Of a stretch of 64,000 nucleotides of DNA, positions 50,337 through 59,426 are shown piece after piece; position 1 is the first letter of the stretch; the number at the start of each line of letters is the position of its first letter. Source of the DNA: Anaerolineales bacterium (lineage in GTDB: Bacteria; Chloroflexota; Anaerolineae; Anaerolineales; Villigracilaceae); contig JAUQXA010000064.1 of the NCBI GenBank assembly GCA_030834895.1, positions 62,001-126,000 of the forward strand. Direction: 5' to 3'. The notes beneath the pieces were generated by a model. It saw nothing but the letters and a program-made list of their open reading frames with translations, was not told the DNA's origin and did no database searches. The translations under genes and the position numbers were made by a program.

Positions 50337-50374
50337 TTTGCTACATCGGGGGACTTAGCCCCAATGTAGCAAAA
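50337..50374. repeat. Intergenic palindrome, TTTGCT...AGCAAA family
   Basis: TTTGCTACAT pairs with ATGTAGCAAA around a GGGGACTTAGCCCC inner hairpin. Related to 11187-11223, with coordinated changes in the arms. It lies between convergent genes and could act as a terminator, though only five A/T bases follow. Confidence 0.6.
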
Positions 50375-50382
50375 ATCGACCA

Positions 50383-50847
50383 TCACTTGAGTTGCTTGCG
50401 GTAAAAAATTCGATCATATCCGTTTTCCATGCAGCGGTCATATTTCACGTAGCCGATCTTGGGATAAAGGATCTGATTCTCGGTCATCTTGACGTTCGTA
50501 CAAAGATAGATGGATATGAATCCACGTCGCATTGCCTCCTGCTCCGCAAATTGAAGCAAGGCGCGTCCCACACCGAGTCCCTGAAATGACGGGCTGACAG
50601 CAATCGTGTCGAGATAAAATCCCTGCTCGGTGGGAAAAATCACCAGCACACCGCAAAGGTCCCCTTGAGTTTCAGCCACCCAAACTTTGCCCTCGTTGAT
50701 GTGCGTGGGATAATCCAACAGCATGGGTGCGGGTGGCTTGCCGATGCGCTCGATATATTTTCCAAAGGCGTCACCCACACATTTTTTGATGGCGGTGATA
50801 TCGGCTTCTCTCGCAGGGCGGACGATAGTTTCAGGCACGGGATTCAT
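50383..50847 (-). CDS. GNAT family N-acetyltransferase
   Basis: About 154 residues from the ATG at 50847 (MNPVPETIVRPAREADITAI). The acetyl-CoA site is VSPSFQGLGVGRALLQFAEQ (Q-x-x-G-x-G), preceded by the LDTIAV strand. ISIYLCTNVKMTENQILYPK then IGYVKYDRCMENGYDRIFYR completes the fold. The substrate is unknown. Upstream, 17 bp from the start, is a small inverted-repeat element (50864-50972), so the gene may take its promoter from it. Confidence 0.87.
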   Translation of the reverse strand: MNPVPETIVRPAREADITAIKKCVGDAFGKYIERIGKPPAPMLLDYPTHINEGKVWVAETQGDLCGVLVIFPTEQGFYLDTIAVSPSFQGLGVGRALLQFAEQEAMRRGFISIYLCTNVKMTENQILYPKIGYVKYDRCMENGYDRIFYRKQLK

Positions 50848-50858
50848 CCCAGCTTTTA

Positions 50859-50977
50859 TATTGGACCTCTTGCATAAGTATATGTAGGGCGGGTTTATAA
50901 TCCGCCAATGCACGTAATCCTGGAAAGCGTCAGACTACAAGCTTGACCTAACTGCGACTTTCGCAAGAGGTCTATTG
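50859..50977. mobile_element. 109-bp MITE-like element with flanking direct repeats
   Basis: Inverted repeats GACCTCTTGC (50864-50873) and GCAAGAGGTC (50963-50972) enclose ~90 bp with no gene. Both are flanked directly by TATTG (50859-50863 and 50973-50977), a perfect 5-bp target-site duplication. The ends resemble IS5-group termini, so the element was probably mobilised by a transposase elsewhere. No transposase is in the window. Confidence 0.65.
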
Positions 50978-51012
50978 GATTGGGGTCCGGAATGACAACA
51001 ACCTCACAAGAC

Positions 51013-53625
51013 CTATGCAGGCATTGATGTGTTGAAGGAAAAAGTTGATGTGACCATGTTAGGGTCGGATTGTATTCGTGTCTGGGCGATTTTAACCTCA
51101 TACGGTGTCAGCCTCGCCTCAAGTTCAAGTCGCAGTCGCACCGCGCGGTCTTTCGCTTCCTGTGTGCTGGACGGGTGCTGCAGGACGTACAATGCCATCT
51201 CCAACGCCGGAGCATTTAATTTCTGTTGCGCGCGAATCGTGGACAGGGTTACCAGCGCGTTGAGTTCGCTGGGATGATTGCCTGCCTCATTCGCAACTTT
51301 GATTGCTTCCATTGCATATTGCTCCGCCTTCGTTTCATCGCGGTTTGCAAGTGAAAGTTGACCCATGGCATTGAGTACCCATGATAGACTCCACCGGTCG
51401 CCGACTTCACGCAAAAGTTTGAGGCTTTCCTCAAGATATTGTAGCGCTGCTTCATTGTTATTCCCAGCCGTCTGCATGAACGTGCCCAGGCGTTCCAATG
51501 CCAGCCCGATGCTCCAGCGATTGCCGTTTTCCCGCGCAATTTGCAATCCCTCACGTAACACCTTATGTGCTTCATCGATGTGCCCCTGGGCTTGCGCGGA
51601 GCGGGTGAAATAACTGCCGATAAGCAGGATGAAATAAGGATCTTCCATGTCACGACAAATCGTCATGGCCTCGCTTAATAACCGATACCCGTCGGCATAC
51701 CCGCCCATATCGTGTGTCACCGCGCCCAGAAAACCCACAGCAAAGGCCCTGAGCCAGGGGTGATGAGTAAGTGTGCTGCTCATGGATAGGCTTTTGCTTA
51801 ATGCAAGGGATGCTTCGTCAAAGTTCCCCATTGCCCAATGCACAACCCCGGCATGAACGAGTGCGAAGGTCAGGGCGTAGGTTTCATGAAGCGGGCTCAA
51901 CAACTCCATGCTGGTTTGGAACAAAGCCAGTGCTTCGCGGTTATTTCCCGGCCGAAGATTGAAGAAGGCTTGATAATTCAGCATATCGCCAAGGGCGACT
52001 TCCAGTTCGGGGTCTTTCTGCTCTTTGCAATTTGCAAGCCGTGTCCGCAGCATGTCCGCGGCACGTTTGTAGGAGCTTTCCGCCTCCCGGAAGTACTGAA
52101 GCAGTTCATAAAAATAATATAACGGCCCGGCGGCCTGGCGCAACAGGTCAACCACTTCGCCGGAAATTGCGAAATCCCAGGCCATGCGCAGATTATCAAT
52201 GTCAGCAATGAGTCTCGAGAGAGTTTCCTTTTGTTGCCTACTTCTCAATGCTGGTTCCTGCTCTACAAGCAAGGTCAGGTAGTAGCGACTGTGTCGTTCG
52301 CGGGTTGCTTGTTCTTCCGCAACGGCTTCTTCGAGGCGGACTGCCGCATATTGACGGATCAATTCGTGCAATTCAAAACGTCCCCCATATATGTCGTTGT
52401 ATTGCACAAGTGATTTGTCCACCAGGGCTGAAAGCAGAGGAAGACTTGCTCCCGCCACCCGTTTCGCCGCCCTGCGGGTGAAACTCCCCCGAAATATCGA
52501 TAACTGCCGTAATACGCGTTGCTCCTCGGTTGCAAGCAACTTCCAGGATTGATCGAACACAGCGGTGATCGAGCGATGCCGCTCGGGTACATCGCGCGCT
52601 GTTGCCGCAAGGAAACCCAGCCCTTGTTCGATCTCATCTGCGATTTGCCGGCATGAGAGCGTCCGCACCCAGGCTGCGGCTAGTTCGATCGCCAGCGGCA
52701 TCCCCTGTACCAGTTGGCAAATTCGCAGGAGGGCGGACCGTTCGACATCTGTCAGCGTGAAACCAACCCGCGCCTGCTGTGCGCGCTGTAGAAATAGCAT
52801 TGCCGAACTACTGGCTTCCAATTCGTTTATCCAGGCATTCTGCGGTACGAAGAGGCCATGTACTTCCAACATCCACTCCGCCTGCAAGTGCAGCAGTTCG
52901 CGGGAAGTGACCAACAACTTTATCCCTGGCGCGTGCTGCAGGATTTCGCTCAACAGTTCAGCGCCATCAAGCAAATGTTCGAAATTATCGAGCACAATGA
53001 GAGTCTGTTTCTCCTTCAGGTAGTTCAGGAGTTGCGACATCTGAACGATCGACCCTGACATCCCAAAACCGAGCGCATCGGCAATGGTCGGGACAATGAA
53101 TTCCGGCGCGCTGATACCCACCAATGAGACGAAGTACGCGCCCTGGGGCATATCCCCTTGTAATCGGCGGGCCGCTTCAAGGGCGAGTCGAGTCTTGCCA
53201 ATTCCCCCCGCCCCCCTGAGCGTGAGTAAACGACACTGTGGGTCGTGAAGCAGGCGTGCAATCTCGGCTAATTCCACTTCGCGCCCCACCAATGGAGTAG
53301 GCGGAATTGGAATTTCTGAACGTGAATGCTTCGGGGTTGATTCTTTCAGGGGTGGTGCAGCAGGCTGGGGGATAGAGGGAAGTGCCTCAGCCATTCGCTC
53401 ACGCCGGGCAACCCTCAACAATAAAGCCCGCTGATCGGGCGGGACTTCCAAAAAATCTGCCAGTCGTTCGGCCAACTGACGTGATGGGCGACGTTCATCG
53501 CGTTCGATTTTTTGCAGGGCGGCGACGGAACACCCGGCCCGCTGAGCCAATTCTTTCTGAGTGAGATCAAGCATCCGCCGTCGGCGTTTCGCCCAATTCC
53601 CAAATGATACAGGCGATATATCCAT
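51013..53625 (-). CDS. XRE-STAND ATPase-TPR transcription regulator
   Basis: An 870-residue regulator. HTH (~8-75): RRMLDLTQKELAQRAGCSVA then ALQKIERDERRPSRQLAERL. STAND/NB-ARC ATPase (~110-420): PPTPLVGREVELAEIARLLH, TLRGAGGIGKTRLALEAARR (Walker A), TLIVLDNFEHLLDGAELLSE (Walker B), LLVTSRELLHLQ and GMPLAIELAAAWVRTL (GxP motif). TPR-like helical repeats fill ~450-850. Such proteins switch on by ligand or peptide binding to the repeats. It is divergent from the FAD oxidoreductase at 53792 with 166 bp between, and probably controls it. Confidence 0.9.
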   Translation of the reverse strand: MDISPVSFGNWAKRRRRMLDLTQKELAQRAGCSVAALQKIERDERRPSRQLAERLADFLEVPPDQRALLLRVARRERMAEALPSIPQPAAPPLKESTPKHSRSEIPIPPTPLVGREVELAEIARLLHDPQCRLLTLRGAGGIGKTRLALEAARRLQGDMPQGAYFVSLVGISAPEFIVPTIADALGFGMSGSIVQMSQLLNYLKEKQTLIVLDNFEHLLDGAELLSEILQHAPGIKLLVTSRELLHLQAEWMLEVHGLFVPQNAWINELEASSSAMLFLQRAQQARVGFTLTDVERSALLRICQLVQGMPLAIELAAAWVRTLSCRQIADEIEQGLGFLAATARDVPERHRSITAVFDQSWKLLATEEQRVLRQLSIFRGSFTRRAAKRVAGASLPLLSALVDKSLVQYNDIYGGRFELHELIRQYAAVRLEEAVAEEQATRERHSRYYLTLLVEQEPALRSRQQKETLSRLIADIDNLRMAWDFAISGEVVDLLRQAAGPLYYFYELLQYFREAESSYKRAADMLRTRLANCKEQKDPELEVALGDMLNYQAFFNLRPGNNREALALFQTSMELLSPLHETYALTFALVHAGVVHWAMGNFDEASLALSKSLSMSSTLTHHPWLRAFAVGFLGAVTHDMGGYADGYRLLSEAMTICRDMEDPYFILLIGSYFTRSAQAQGHIDEAHKVLREGLQIARENGNRWSIGLALERLGTFMQTAGNNNEAALQYLEESLKLLREVGDRWSLSWVLNAMGQLSLANRDETKAEQYAMEAIKVANEAGNHPSELNALVTLSTIRAQQKLNAPALEMALYVLQHPSSTQEAKDRAVRLRLELEARLTPYEVKIAQTRIQSDPNMVTSTFSFNTSMPA

Positions 53626-53791
53626 TTTTTACACTTTCTCTGGTGATTGTCCTTAAAACCTTGAGTAATTGTACCTCTTTTGTATTGATTTTTGTATACC
53701 CCAAAGATACCAATTAAGCCGCTTCGTGATGTGTAATATGGGCACCAAATGACATGGTCTTTTATTTTATTGTTCTTGCTTGGAGGCATAT

Positions 53792-55207
53792 ATGACGATT
53801 ACATCTTTACCAATCAACCAAAATTATGATTTACAGGGGCTCGATAAATTACGTGCTCGCGTGGGCGGTCAGGTCCTCACACCGAACGACGATGGTTACG
53901 ATACGGCGCGGCAGGCATGGAATTTAACTGTTAATCAATATCCCGCGCTAATTATTGTTGCACAAACTGCGGACGATATTATTGAGGCAGTTCGCTTTGC
54001 ACAGGCACAAGGCATGGAAGTGGCAGTTAAGTCCACTGGGCACGGGGTCATCCGCGAGGCAAATAACGGTCTGCTTATTGTGACATCCCAGATGACGGAC
54101 GTCCGTGTAAATCCTGGCGCACAAACGGCGTGGGTCAGCGCCGGTGTGAAGTGGGGACGAGTGTTGGAAGAGGCCCAGTCTGTTGGACTTGCACCTTTGC
54201 TCGGTTCCGCGCCGCATGTGGGAGCGGTTGGTTACACCCTCGGCGGCGGCATGGGTTGGCTGGCACGTAAATATGGTCTCGCCGTTGACAGTGTGAATCA
54301 ATTTGAATTGGTGACTGCGGACGGAACGCTCTTGCATGCCAGCGCCACGGAAAACACCGAACTGTTTTGGGGTTTGCGCGGAGGCGGAGGTAGTTTTGGT
54401 GTGGTCACCGGTATGGAGATTCGGCTTTATCCGGTCACCACTGTGTATGGCGGCAACATGTACTATCCCGTTCATAAGGCAAAGGAAGTATTCGCGAAAT
54501 ACCGCCGTTGGGTCACCAACGCGCCTGATGAATTGACTTCATCCATCTCACTGAAGAATTATCCCCCATTGCCGCAAGTGCCGGAACTCCTGCGCGGGCA
54601 ATCCTTTGTGATGATACGCGCCTGTTACTGCGGACCAGCGGAACAAGGCGAGGAGTTTTTAAACTACTGGCGTGCATGGCAGGCGCCGCTCAAAGATGAT
54701 ATGAAGGCCATGCCTTTCTCACAAGTGGCGGCCATCAGTAATGATCCCGTGGACCCGGTCCCGGGTCATGGAAGTGGAGCATGGCTGAACAGCCTCAACG
54801 ATGAAATTACCGACATCTTGATCCGATACATTTTACCAGGCAACGGCCCCGCTCTACTGGGATCTGCCGAGATCCGGCACGCGGGTGGTGCAATAACAAA
54901 AGTTGACCCAGCGGCCGCGGCCTATGGAAATCGCGATGCGACTCACATCCTTCAGGTGGTCGGCGGGGCACCCACACCGGAAATCCATGAAGCTGTTCGT
55001 CGTCACATCACGCAACTCTGGCGGGCACTGACACCACACCTGCACGGCGGTGTGTTCATGAATTTCCTGGGTGGTGAAGAGGCGCGTGAGCGCACCCAAC
55101 AAGGGTTTTCGCTGGAGGCTTATCTTCGCCTACAACAACTAAAAACCAAATACGACCCACAGAATCGTTTCAGTCATAGCTATGACATTCCGCCCGCGGG
55201 AAATTAG
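53792..55207 (+). CDS. Berberine-bridge-type FAD-linked oxidoreductase
   Basis: About 471 residues from the ATG at 53792, preceded by TGGAGGCA. The PCMH-type FAD domain has VAVKSTGHGVIREANNGLLI (His as likely covalent FAD site), VSAGVKWGRVLEEAQSVGLA, GAVGYTLGGGMGWLARKYGL and ELFWGLRGGGGSFGVVTGME. The BBE C-terminal motif is changed but recognisable: FMNFLGGEEARERTQQGFSL then YDPQNRFSHSYDIPP. It oxidises an alcohol, sugar or alkaloid-like substrate. No signal peptide. It is followed by a lipoprotein and a cytochrome c, which might accept its electrons (inference). Confidence 0.9.
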   Translation: MTITSLPINQNYDLQGLDKLRARVGGQVLTPNDDGYDTARQAWNLTVNQYPALIIVAQTADDIIEAVRFAQAQGMEVAVKSTGHGVIREANNGLLIVTSQMTDVRVNPGAQTAWVSAGVKWGRVLEEAQSVGLAPLLGSAPHVGAVGYTLGGGMGWLARKYGLAVDSVNQFELVTADGTLLHASATENTELFWGLRGGGGSFGVVTGMEIRLYPVTTVYGGNMYYPVHKAKEVFAKYRRWVTNAPDELTSSISLKNYPPLPQVPELLRGQSFVMIRACYCGPAEQGEEFLNYWRAWQAPLKDDMKAMPFSQVAAISNDPVDPVPGHGSGAWLNSLNDEITDILIRYILPGNGPALLGSAEIRHAGGAITKVDPAAAAYGNRDATHILQVVGGAPTPEIHEAVRRHITQLWRALTPHLHGGVFMNFLGGEEARERTQQGFSLEAYLRLQQLKTKYDPQNRFSHSYDIPPAGN

Positions 55208-55284
55208 GCTTGAATCAACTAACGTCAGATGCGCACACCACCTGACGGTTAAAAAGTAAACATATCGTTAAAAGGAGTATGACC

Positions 55285-55683
55285 ATGAAAATCAACAAAT
55301 TATCAATCATTCTTGCGCTCGTTGCCCTTGCAGTCTCCACCCTTGCCTGTGGCTTTTCCACTGCAAACATTGGCGATGCCTGGCTTTCCACCGACGCAGA
55401 AGGCAATAATCGCACCACCACTTTTTCACAGTCCGACACGATGAATCTGTTCGTGGATTTGCGCAACGCGCCGGATGATACCGAACTCAAGGTTGCATGG
55501 ATTGCTGTCAACGCCGAAGGAGTCGACCCGAACTACCTGCTCAACGAGACAAATTACACTTCCAGCGATGATACGGTCCACTTTGACCTGTCCAACGACA
55601 ATCTTTGGCCTGTTGGCACCTACAAAGCGGATATCTACCTGAACGGTACATTGGATCGTTCGCTGAGTTTTGAGGTGCAATAA
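55285..55683 (+). CDS. Small lipoprotein of unknown function
   Basis: About 132 residues. The ATG at 55285 is 7 bp after AGGAG; an ATG at 55279 is too near. The signal (LSIILALVALAVSTLACG) ends in a lipobox, so the protein is lipid-anchored. The ~105-residue mature part is a beta-sandwich-like domain (DTMNLFVDLRNAPDDTELKV, WPVGTYKADIYLNGTLDRSL) like those in Chloroflexota surface lipoproteins; function unknown. It lies between the FAD oxidoreductase and the cytochrome c gene. Confidence 0.75.
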   Translation: MKINKLSIILALVALAVSTLACGFSTANIGDAWLSTDAEGNNRTTTFSQSDTMNLFVDLRNAPDDTELKVAWIAVNAEGVDPNYLLNETNYTSSDDTVHFDLSNDNLWPVGTYKADIYLNGTLDRSLSFEVQ

Positions 55684-55702
55684 CCAAAATCCATTTGTTT
55701 TC

Positions 55703-56680
55703 ATGAGAAAGTTTGGAACAATGTTTATCAATATATTCTTTTTACTGGTAATGATCGCGGTTTCGGTCTTCTTCGGCTGGCTGACCCGGCGATCCTGGAA
55801 AGCCACGAATGTCTTTTCAAAATGGGTTGGTTCTATTCTTGGCGGACTGCTTTCGGTGTTTGTCGGACTTGTATGCATTGCCGCAACGGTCGGTTTGGTC
55901 AAAGCCTATTCCCCGCGTACCGCACCTGTCCCGGACTTGAAAGTGGCCGGCACTCCGCAACAAATCGAGCGCGGCAAACACATTGCTGACGCATTTTGCA
56001 CTTCCTGTCACTCGGCCAACAAGGAGTTGCCTCTGACTGGCGGCGTTGATCTTGGTAAGGACTTTCCAATGCCTCTCGGCGCCTTTGTTTCATCAAATCT
56101 GACCCCGGCTGGCCCACTAAAGGACTGGTCGGACGGAGAGATTTTCCGTGCTTTGCGCAATGGGGTTGACCCCGACGGCCGCTGGCTATTCGTCATGTCG
56201 AATTTCAGGGGACGCAACCTGAGCGACGAGGATTTACAGGCCCTGATCGCCTACCTGCGTAGTCAACCGGCTGTGGAAAATGAAACCCCGAATCCGCCTG
56301 ACCAACCCGGTCTTCTGGGACTCACTCTTCTCGGCGTGGGCATGTTACCGGCAGGACAGCCGCCAATCACAGATGCAATTGTCGCGCCCCCCAGGGGTCC
56401 AACGGCCGAATACGGTGAATACATCCTGAGTTACCAGGATTGCAGGGATTGTCACGGCGAAAATCTGCTTGGAGGCGTGGAAGGCCAACTGGCCCCGTTT
56501 GGTCCAAATCTGAAACTGGTGAAAGGCTGGACACAGGAGCAGTTCATCTCCACGCTTCGCACGGGCGTGGACCCATTTGACCATAAACTCGACCCGGAAA
56601 AAATGCCCTGGAAGTCCATTGGGCGTATGGATGATGAGGAACTGACGGCAATGTATTTGTATCTGGTGGATATGCCGTAA
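55703..56680 (+). CDS. Membrane-anchored dihaem cytochrome c
   Basis: About 325 residues. Two N-terminal transmembrane helices (NIFFLLVMIAVSVFFGWL and LGGLLSVFVGLVCIAATVGL) are followed by two cytochrome c domains outside the membrane. Haem sites: CTSCH (IADAFCTSCHSANKEL) and CRDCH (LSYQDCRDCHGENLLGG). Distal Met ligands are likely in the MSNFRGRNLSDEDLQALIAY and MPWKSIGRMDDEELTAMYLY regions. This is the arrangement of alcohol- or sugar-dehydrogenase cytochrome subunits. The start at 55703 is tentative; 55721 is another ATG. It could take electrons from the adjacent oxidoreductase. Confidence 0.87.
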   Translation: MRKFGTMFINIFFLLVMIAVSVFFGWLTRRSWKATNVFSKWVGSILGGLLSVFVGLVCIAATVGLVKAYSPRTAPVPDLKVAGTPQQIERGKHIADAFCTSCHSANKELPLTGGVDLGKDFPMPLGAFVSSNLTPAGPLKDWSDGEIFRALRNGVDPDGRWLFVMSNFRGRNLSDEDLQALIAYLRSQPAVENETPNPPDQPGLLGLTLLGVGMLPAGQPPITDAIVAPPRGPTAEYGEYILSYQDCRDCHGENLLGGVEGQLAPFGPNLKLVKGWTQEQFISTLRTGVDPFDHKLDPEKMPWKSIGRMDDEELTAMYLYLVDMP

Positions 56681-56720
56681 CACAGAACTGCAATACGCAA
56701 GGTACTCTGAACATTAAATT

Positions 56721-56761
56721 TTTTCCGGTTCCTGAAATCATTGATTTTGGGAACCGGAAAA
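56721..56761. terminator. Hairpin after the cytochrome gene
   Basis: TTTTCCGGTTCC pairs with GGAACCGGAAAA around a 17-nt loop that itself can pair (AAATCATTGATTTT). It lies 40 bp past the stop. A/T ends could give weak termination on either strand. Confidence 0.5.
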
Positions 56762-56840
56762 TAAACATATCCTTTTGGGTAAAAATTTATATCGAGCTGG
56801 TCGTATAATCAGTCGTACGTCACTTCACAAGGAGATTCCA

Positions 56841-57815
56841 ATGTCCGACCAGCAAGTTCTCTATCTGTCACGCGCCGACGTCGAAACGGTTGACCTGCCC
56901 ATGCGGGAGATCATCGAACTGCTCGAAACGGCTTTTAGGGAAAAGGGGAATGGCAAGGTGGAAATGCCGCCCAAGCCCGGAATTCATACTATGCCCGACG
57001 CCTTCATCCATGCCATGCCAGCCTACATCCCCGCGATGCGCTCGGCGGGCATCAAGTGGGTCAGTGGTTACCCGGAGAACTACAAACGCGAACTGCCCTA
57101 TATCACGGGCTTGCTGATTTTGAATGATGTCGAGACCGGCATCCCATACGCTGTTATGGACTGCACGTGGATCACAGCCATGCGCACCGGAGCGGCTTCC
57201 GCGCTTTCGGCGAAATACCTGGCTCGTCCTGCGTCCGCGACGGTTGGGATTTTGGCGTGTGGTGTTCAGGGGCGTGCTAATTTGGAAGCTCTCGCCTGTC
57301 TGTTCCCGGTTGAGCGGGTGTATGCCTATGATATCTTCCCTGCTGTTCAGGAGCGATTCGTCGCTGAAATGAAGGCTCGGTTCAAGTTCGAGATTGTCGG
57401 TGTTAAAAAGCCGAAACAAGCCGTAGTCGACTCGGATTTGGTGGTCACGTCGGGACCGATTCTGAAGCATCCGACTCCCGCCATCGAAAAGGACTGGCTC
57501 AAGCCCGGCGGATACGGCTCGGCTGTGGACTTCGACTCCTACTGGTCGGGCGCGGCGCTAGCGCAGATGGACCTCATCAGCACCGACGATCACGCGCAAT
57601 TCGAATATTACAAGTCGGTTGGATACTTCCAGCAGACTCCCAAACCCTATGCTGATCTGGGCGAATTGGTTGCTGGTCTGAAGCCTGGTCGCAGCGACAA
57701 GAAGGAACGCACGTTGGCGATCAACCTCGGGCTGGCAATGGACGACATGGCTGTCGCCCCGGAGATTTACCGTCGCGCGAAAGAGAAGGGACTCGGTACT
57801 TGGCTCCCGCTCTAA
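56841..57815 (+). CDS. Ornithine cyclodeaminase / mu-crystallin family protein
   Basis: About 324 residues from the ATG at 56841, 8 bp after AAGGAG. EKGNGKVEMPPKPGIHTMPD, GIKWVSGYPENYKRELPYIT (substrate and NAD contacts) and TAMRTGAASALSAKYLARPA then VGILACGVQGRANLEALACL (NAD loop with GxQ) mark the family. Members cyclise ornithine, reduce ketimines or oxidise alanine; the exact substrate cannot be read here. The following aminopeptidase-like gene overlaps it by 16 nt if the TTG at 57800 is used, which suggests joint amino-acid or peptide catabolism. Confidence 0.87.
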   Translation: MSDQQVLYLSRADVETVDLPMREIIELLETAFREKGNGKVEMPPKPGIHTMPDAFIHAMPAYIPAMRSAGIKWVSGYPENYKRELPYITGLLILNDVETGIPYAVMDCTWITAMRTGAASALSAKYLARPASATVGILACGVQGRANLEALACLFPVERVYAYDIFPAVQERFVAEMKARFKFEIVGVKKPKQAVVDSDLVVTSGPILKHPTPAIEKDWLKPGGYGSAVDFDSYWSGAALAQMDLISTDDHAQFEYYKSVGYFQQTPKPYADLGELVAGLKPGRSDKKERTLAINLGLAMDDMAVAPEIYRRAKEKGLGTWLPL

Positions 57816-59104
57816 AATCCATCCTCGTTGAATTTTTGAATCTCAACCGAACTCTCGCCTCCGACGACATGGATAAAACCCTTGCCATCATCGGTAAGTA
57901 CATGCCTGCGGAGGCGAATTATCGAATCGAAAATTATGTGCCGCTCTCGCAGGTCTGGACGTGGAAGGTGCCTGAACGCTACGTTGTCCACGAGGCATAC
58001 CTCGAGATAGAGGATGGCGAGCGGGTGGTGGATTTCAAGGACAGTCCGCTGCACATCATTTCGTATTCCCTGCCTGTGGACAAGGTCCTCACGTGGGATG
58101 AACTCGCGCCGCACCTGCGTTTCAGCGAGAAGCGCCCGAATGCTGTTCCGTGGGAGTTCAAATATTACGAGCGCGATTGGGGATTTTGCCTGACGAAGAA
58201 TCAATTCGACAAGTTGCCCCGCGACAAAAAATACCACGCTGTCATCCGCTCCGAGTTTTTGACCGACCCCGAAAGCGGATTCCGTGTCGGCGTGGGCTTG
58301 ATCGAACCCGACGGCGGATCGAATCCTGCTGCGGGAGAATTCATTGTTCAATCGCATACCTGTCACCCAGCGCAAGCCAACGACGATGGCTCCGGCGTGG
58401 TCTGCGAAATCGAACTGGCGCGGCGGCTTGCAGAGAATCCGCTGCCTGCGGGCTCGATGTCCGTCCGCTTTTGGTTTGGGGCGGAGACCATTGGCACGGT
58501 GGCGTATCTCGCCCACCACGAGGATTTAATCCCCAACCTGCGCGGAGGCTTGTTCCTTGATTCAATTGGCAGCGTGAATTCGCTTGCTCTCCAACGCTCG
58601 CGGCAGGATGATCATCTGCTGGATCGAGTCGCCCGCCATGTCCTCGTCAAAAGGGGACAGGAATTCCGCGAGGGCGAGTTCGCGCAGGTCGCGCCCAACG
58701 ACGAGCGCATCATCAACGGTCCCGGTGTCGGCGTGCCAGCCATTTCGCTCAGCCGATTTCCCTATCCTGAATATCACACCTCCGACGACAACCTCGACAT
58801 CATCCACGAAGATTTGCTGCTCGACGCCGTGGACGCCGCTGAGGAAATCATCCGCATCTATGCCAGCAACTACATCCCGCGCCGTACGTTTCGCGGTCCC
58901 GTCTTCCTCAGCGAACACAGCCTCTGGGTGGACTGGCGTGAGAATTGGGATTTGAACCGCGCCATCGAAAAGATCATGATGATGTTCGAGGGAAAGCACA
59001 CGATCTTCTATATTGCCGAAAAGGTTGGGCTGGATTACTGGATGGTGCGTGAGTATGTGGAGAAGTTCCGCGCAAAGGGATTAGTCAATAGACTTTATCG
59101 GTAA
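57800..59104 (+). CDS. DUF4910/DUF2172-type zinc aminopeptidase
   Basis: A 434-residue protein if the TTG at 57800 (AAGGGA upstream) is the start; an ATG at 57869 is the alternative. The catalytic region is EFIVQSHTCHPAQANDDGSG (His and Asp ligands), FWFGAETIGTVAYLAHHEDL (Glu) and PYPEYHTSDDNLDIIHEDLL (His, Asp), an M28-like binuclear zinc set. A winged-helix-like C-terminal end (TIFYIAEKVGLDYWMVREYV) is typical of the DUF4910 group. It is likely cytoplasmic. A terminator follows at 59111. Confidence 0.85.
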   Translation: MAPALKSILVEFLNLNRTLASDDMDKTLAIIGKYMPAEANYRIENYVPLSQVWTWKVPERYVVHEAYLEIEDGERVVDFKDSPLHIISYSLPVDKVLTWDELAPHLRFSEKRPNAVPWEFKYYERDWGFCLTKNQFDKLPRDKKYHAVIRSEFLTDPESGFRVGVGLIEPDGGSNPAAGEFIVQSHTCHPAQANDDGSGVVCEIELARRLAENPLPAGSMSVRFWFGAETIGTVAYLAHHEDLIPNLRGGLFLDSIGSVNSLALQRSRQDDHLLDRVARHVLVKRGQEFREGEFAQVAPNDERIINGPGVGVPAISLSRFPYPEYHTSDDNLDIIHEDLLLDAVDAAEEIIRIYASNYIPRRTFRGPVFLSEHSLWVDWRENWDLNRAIEKIMMMFEGKHTIFYIAEKVGLDYWMVREYVEKFRAKGLVNRLYR

Positions 59105-59426
59105 TAAGCGAAAATCCGATTTGGTCGCTGATAAACGCAGAAAACGCGGATTTTTTCTCTTTGTATCAGCGTAAATCAGTGTTTTTCTGCGTCCCGATTT
59201 TATTTTCGATAGAGTCTAATGCTTTGCTGTTTCCATCGGAGGCAGATTCTGGTTAGATGGTTTTTCATATTGGCCGGTTCAGCGACCGTCATGCCCCGTG
59301 ACGCGGGCTTTCTTTTCCTTACTTCCTGCCCATTTTCGATTTGATTTATTTGTTAATAAGGTATAAACTATTAAAGTAAGCGGAGAAAATAACCATTGGT
59401 TTAACCGATTTTTACTTGGAGGAAAT
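59105..59426. other. Intergenic region with terminator and SPFH promoter
   Basis: At 59111-59156 AAAATCCG and CGGATTTTTT bracket a 28-nt loop and end in a T-run, a plausible terminator for the peptidase gene. The rest contains no gene. Upstream of the SPFH start codon the region turns AT-rich (TTGTTAATAAGGTATAAACT), likely a promoter, and ends with TTGGAGGAAAT before the ATG at 59427. Confidence 0.5.
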
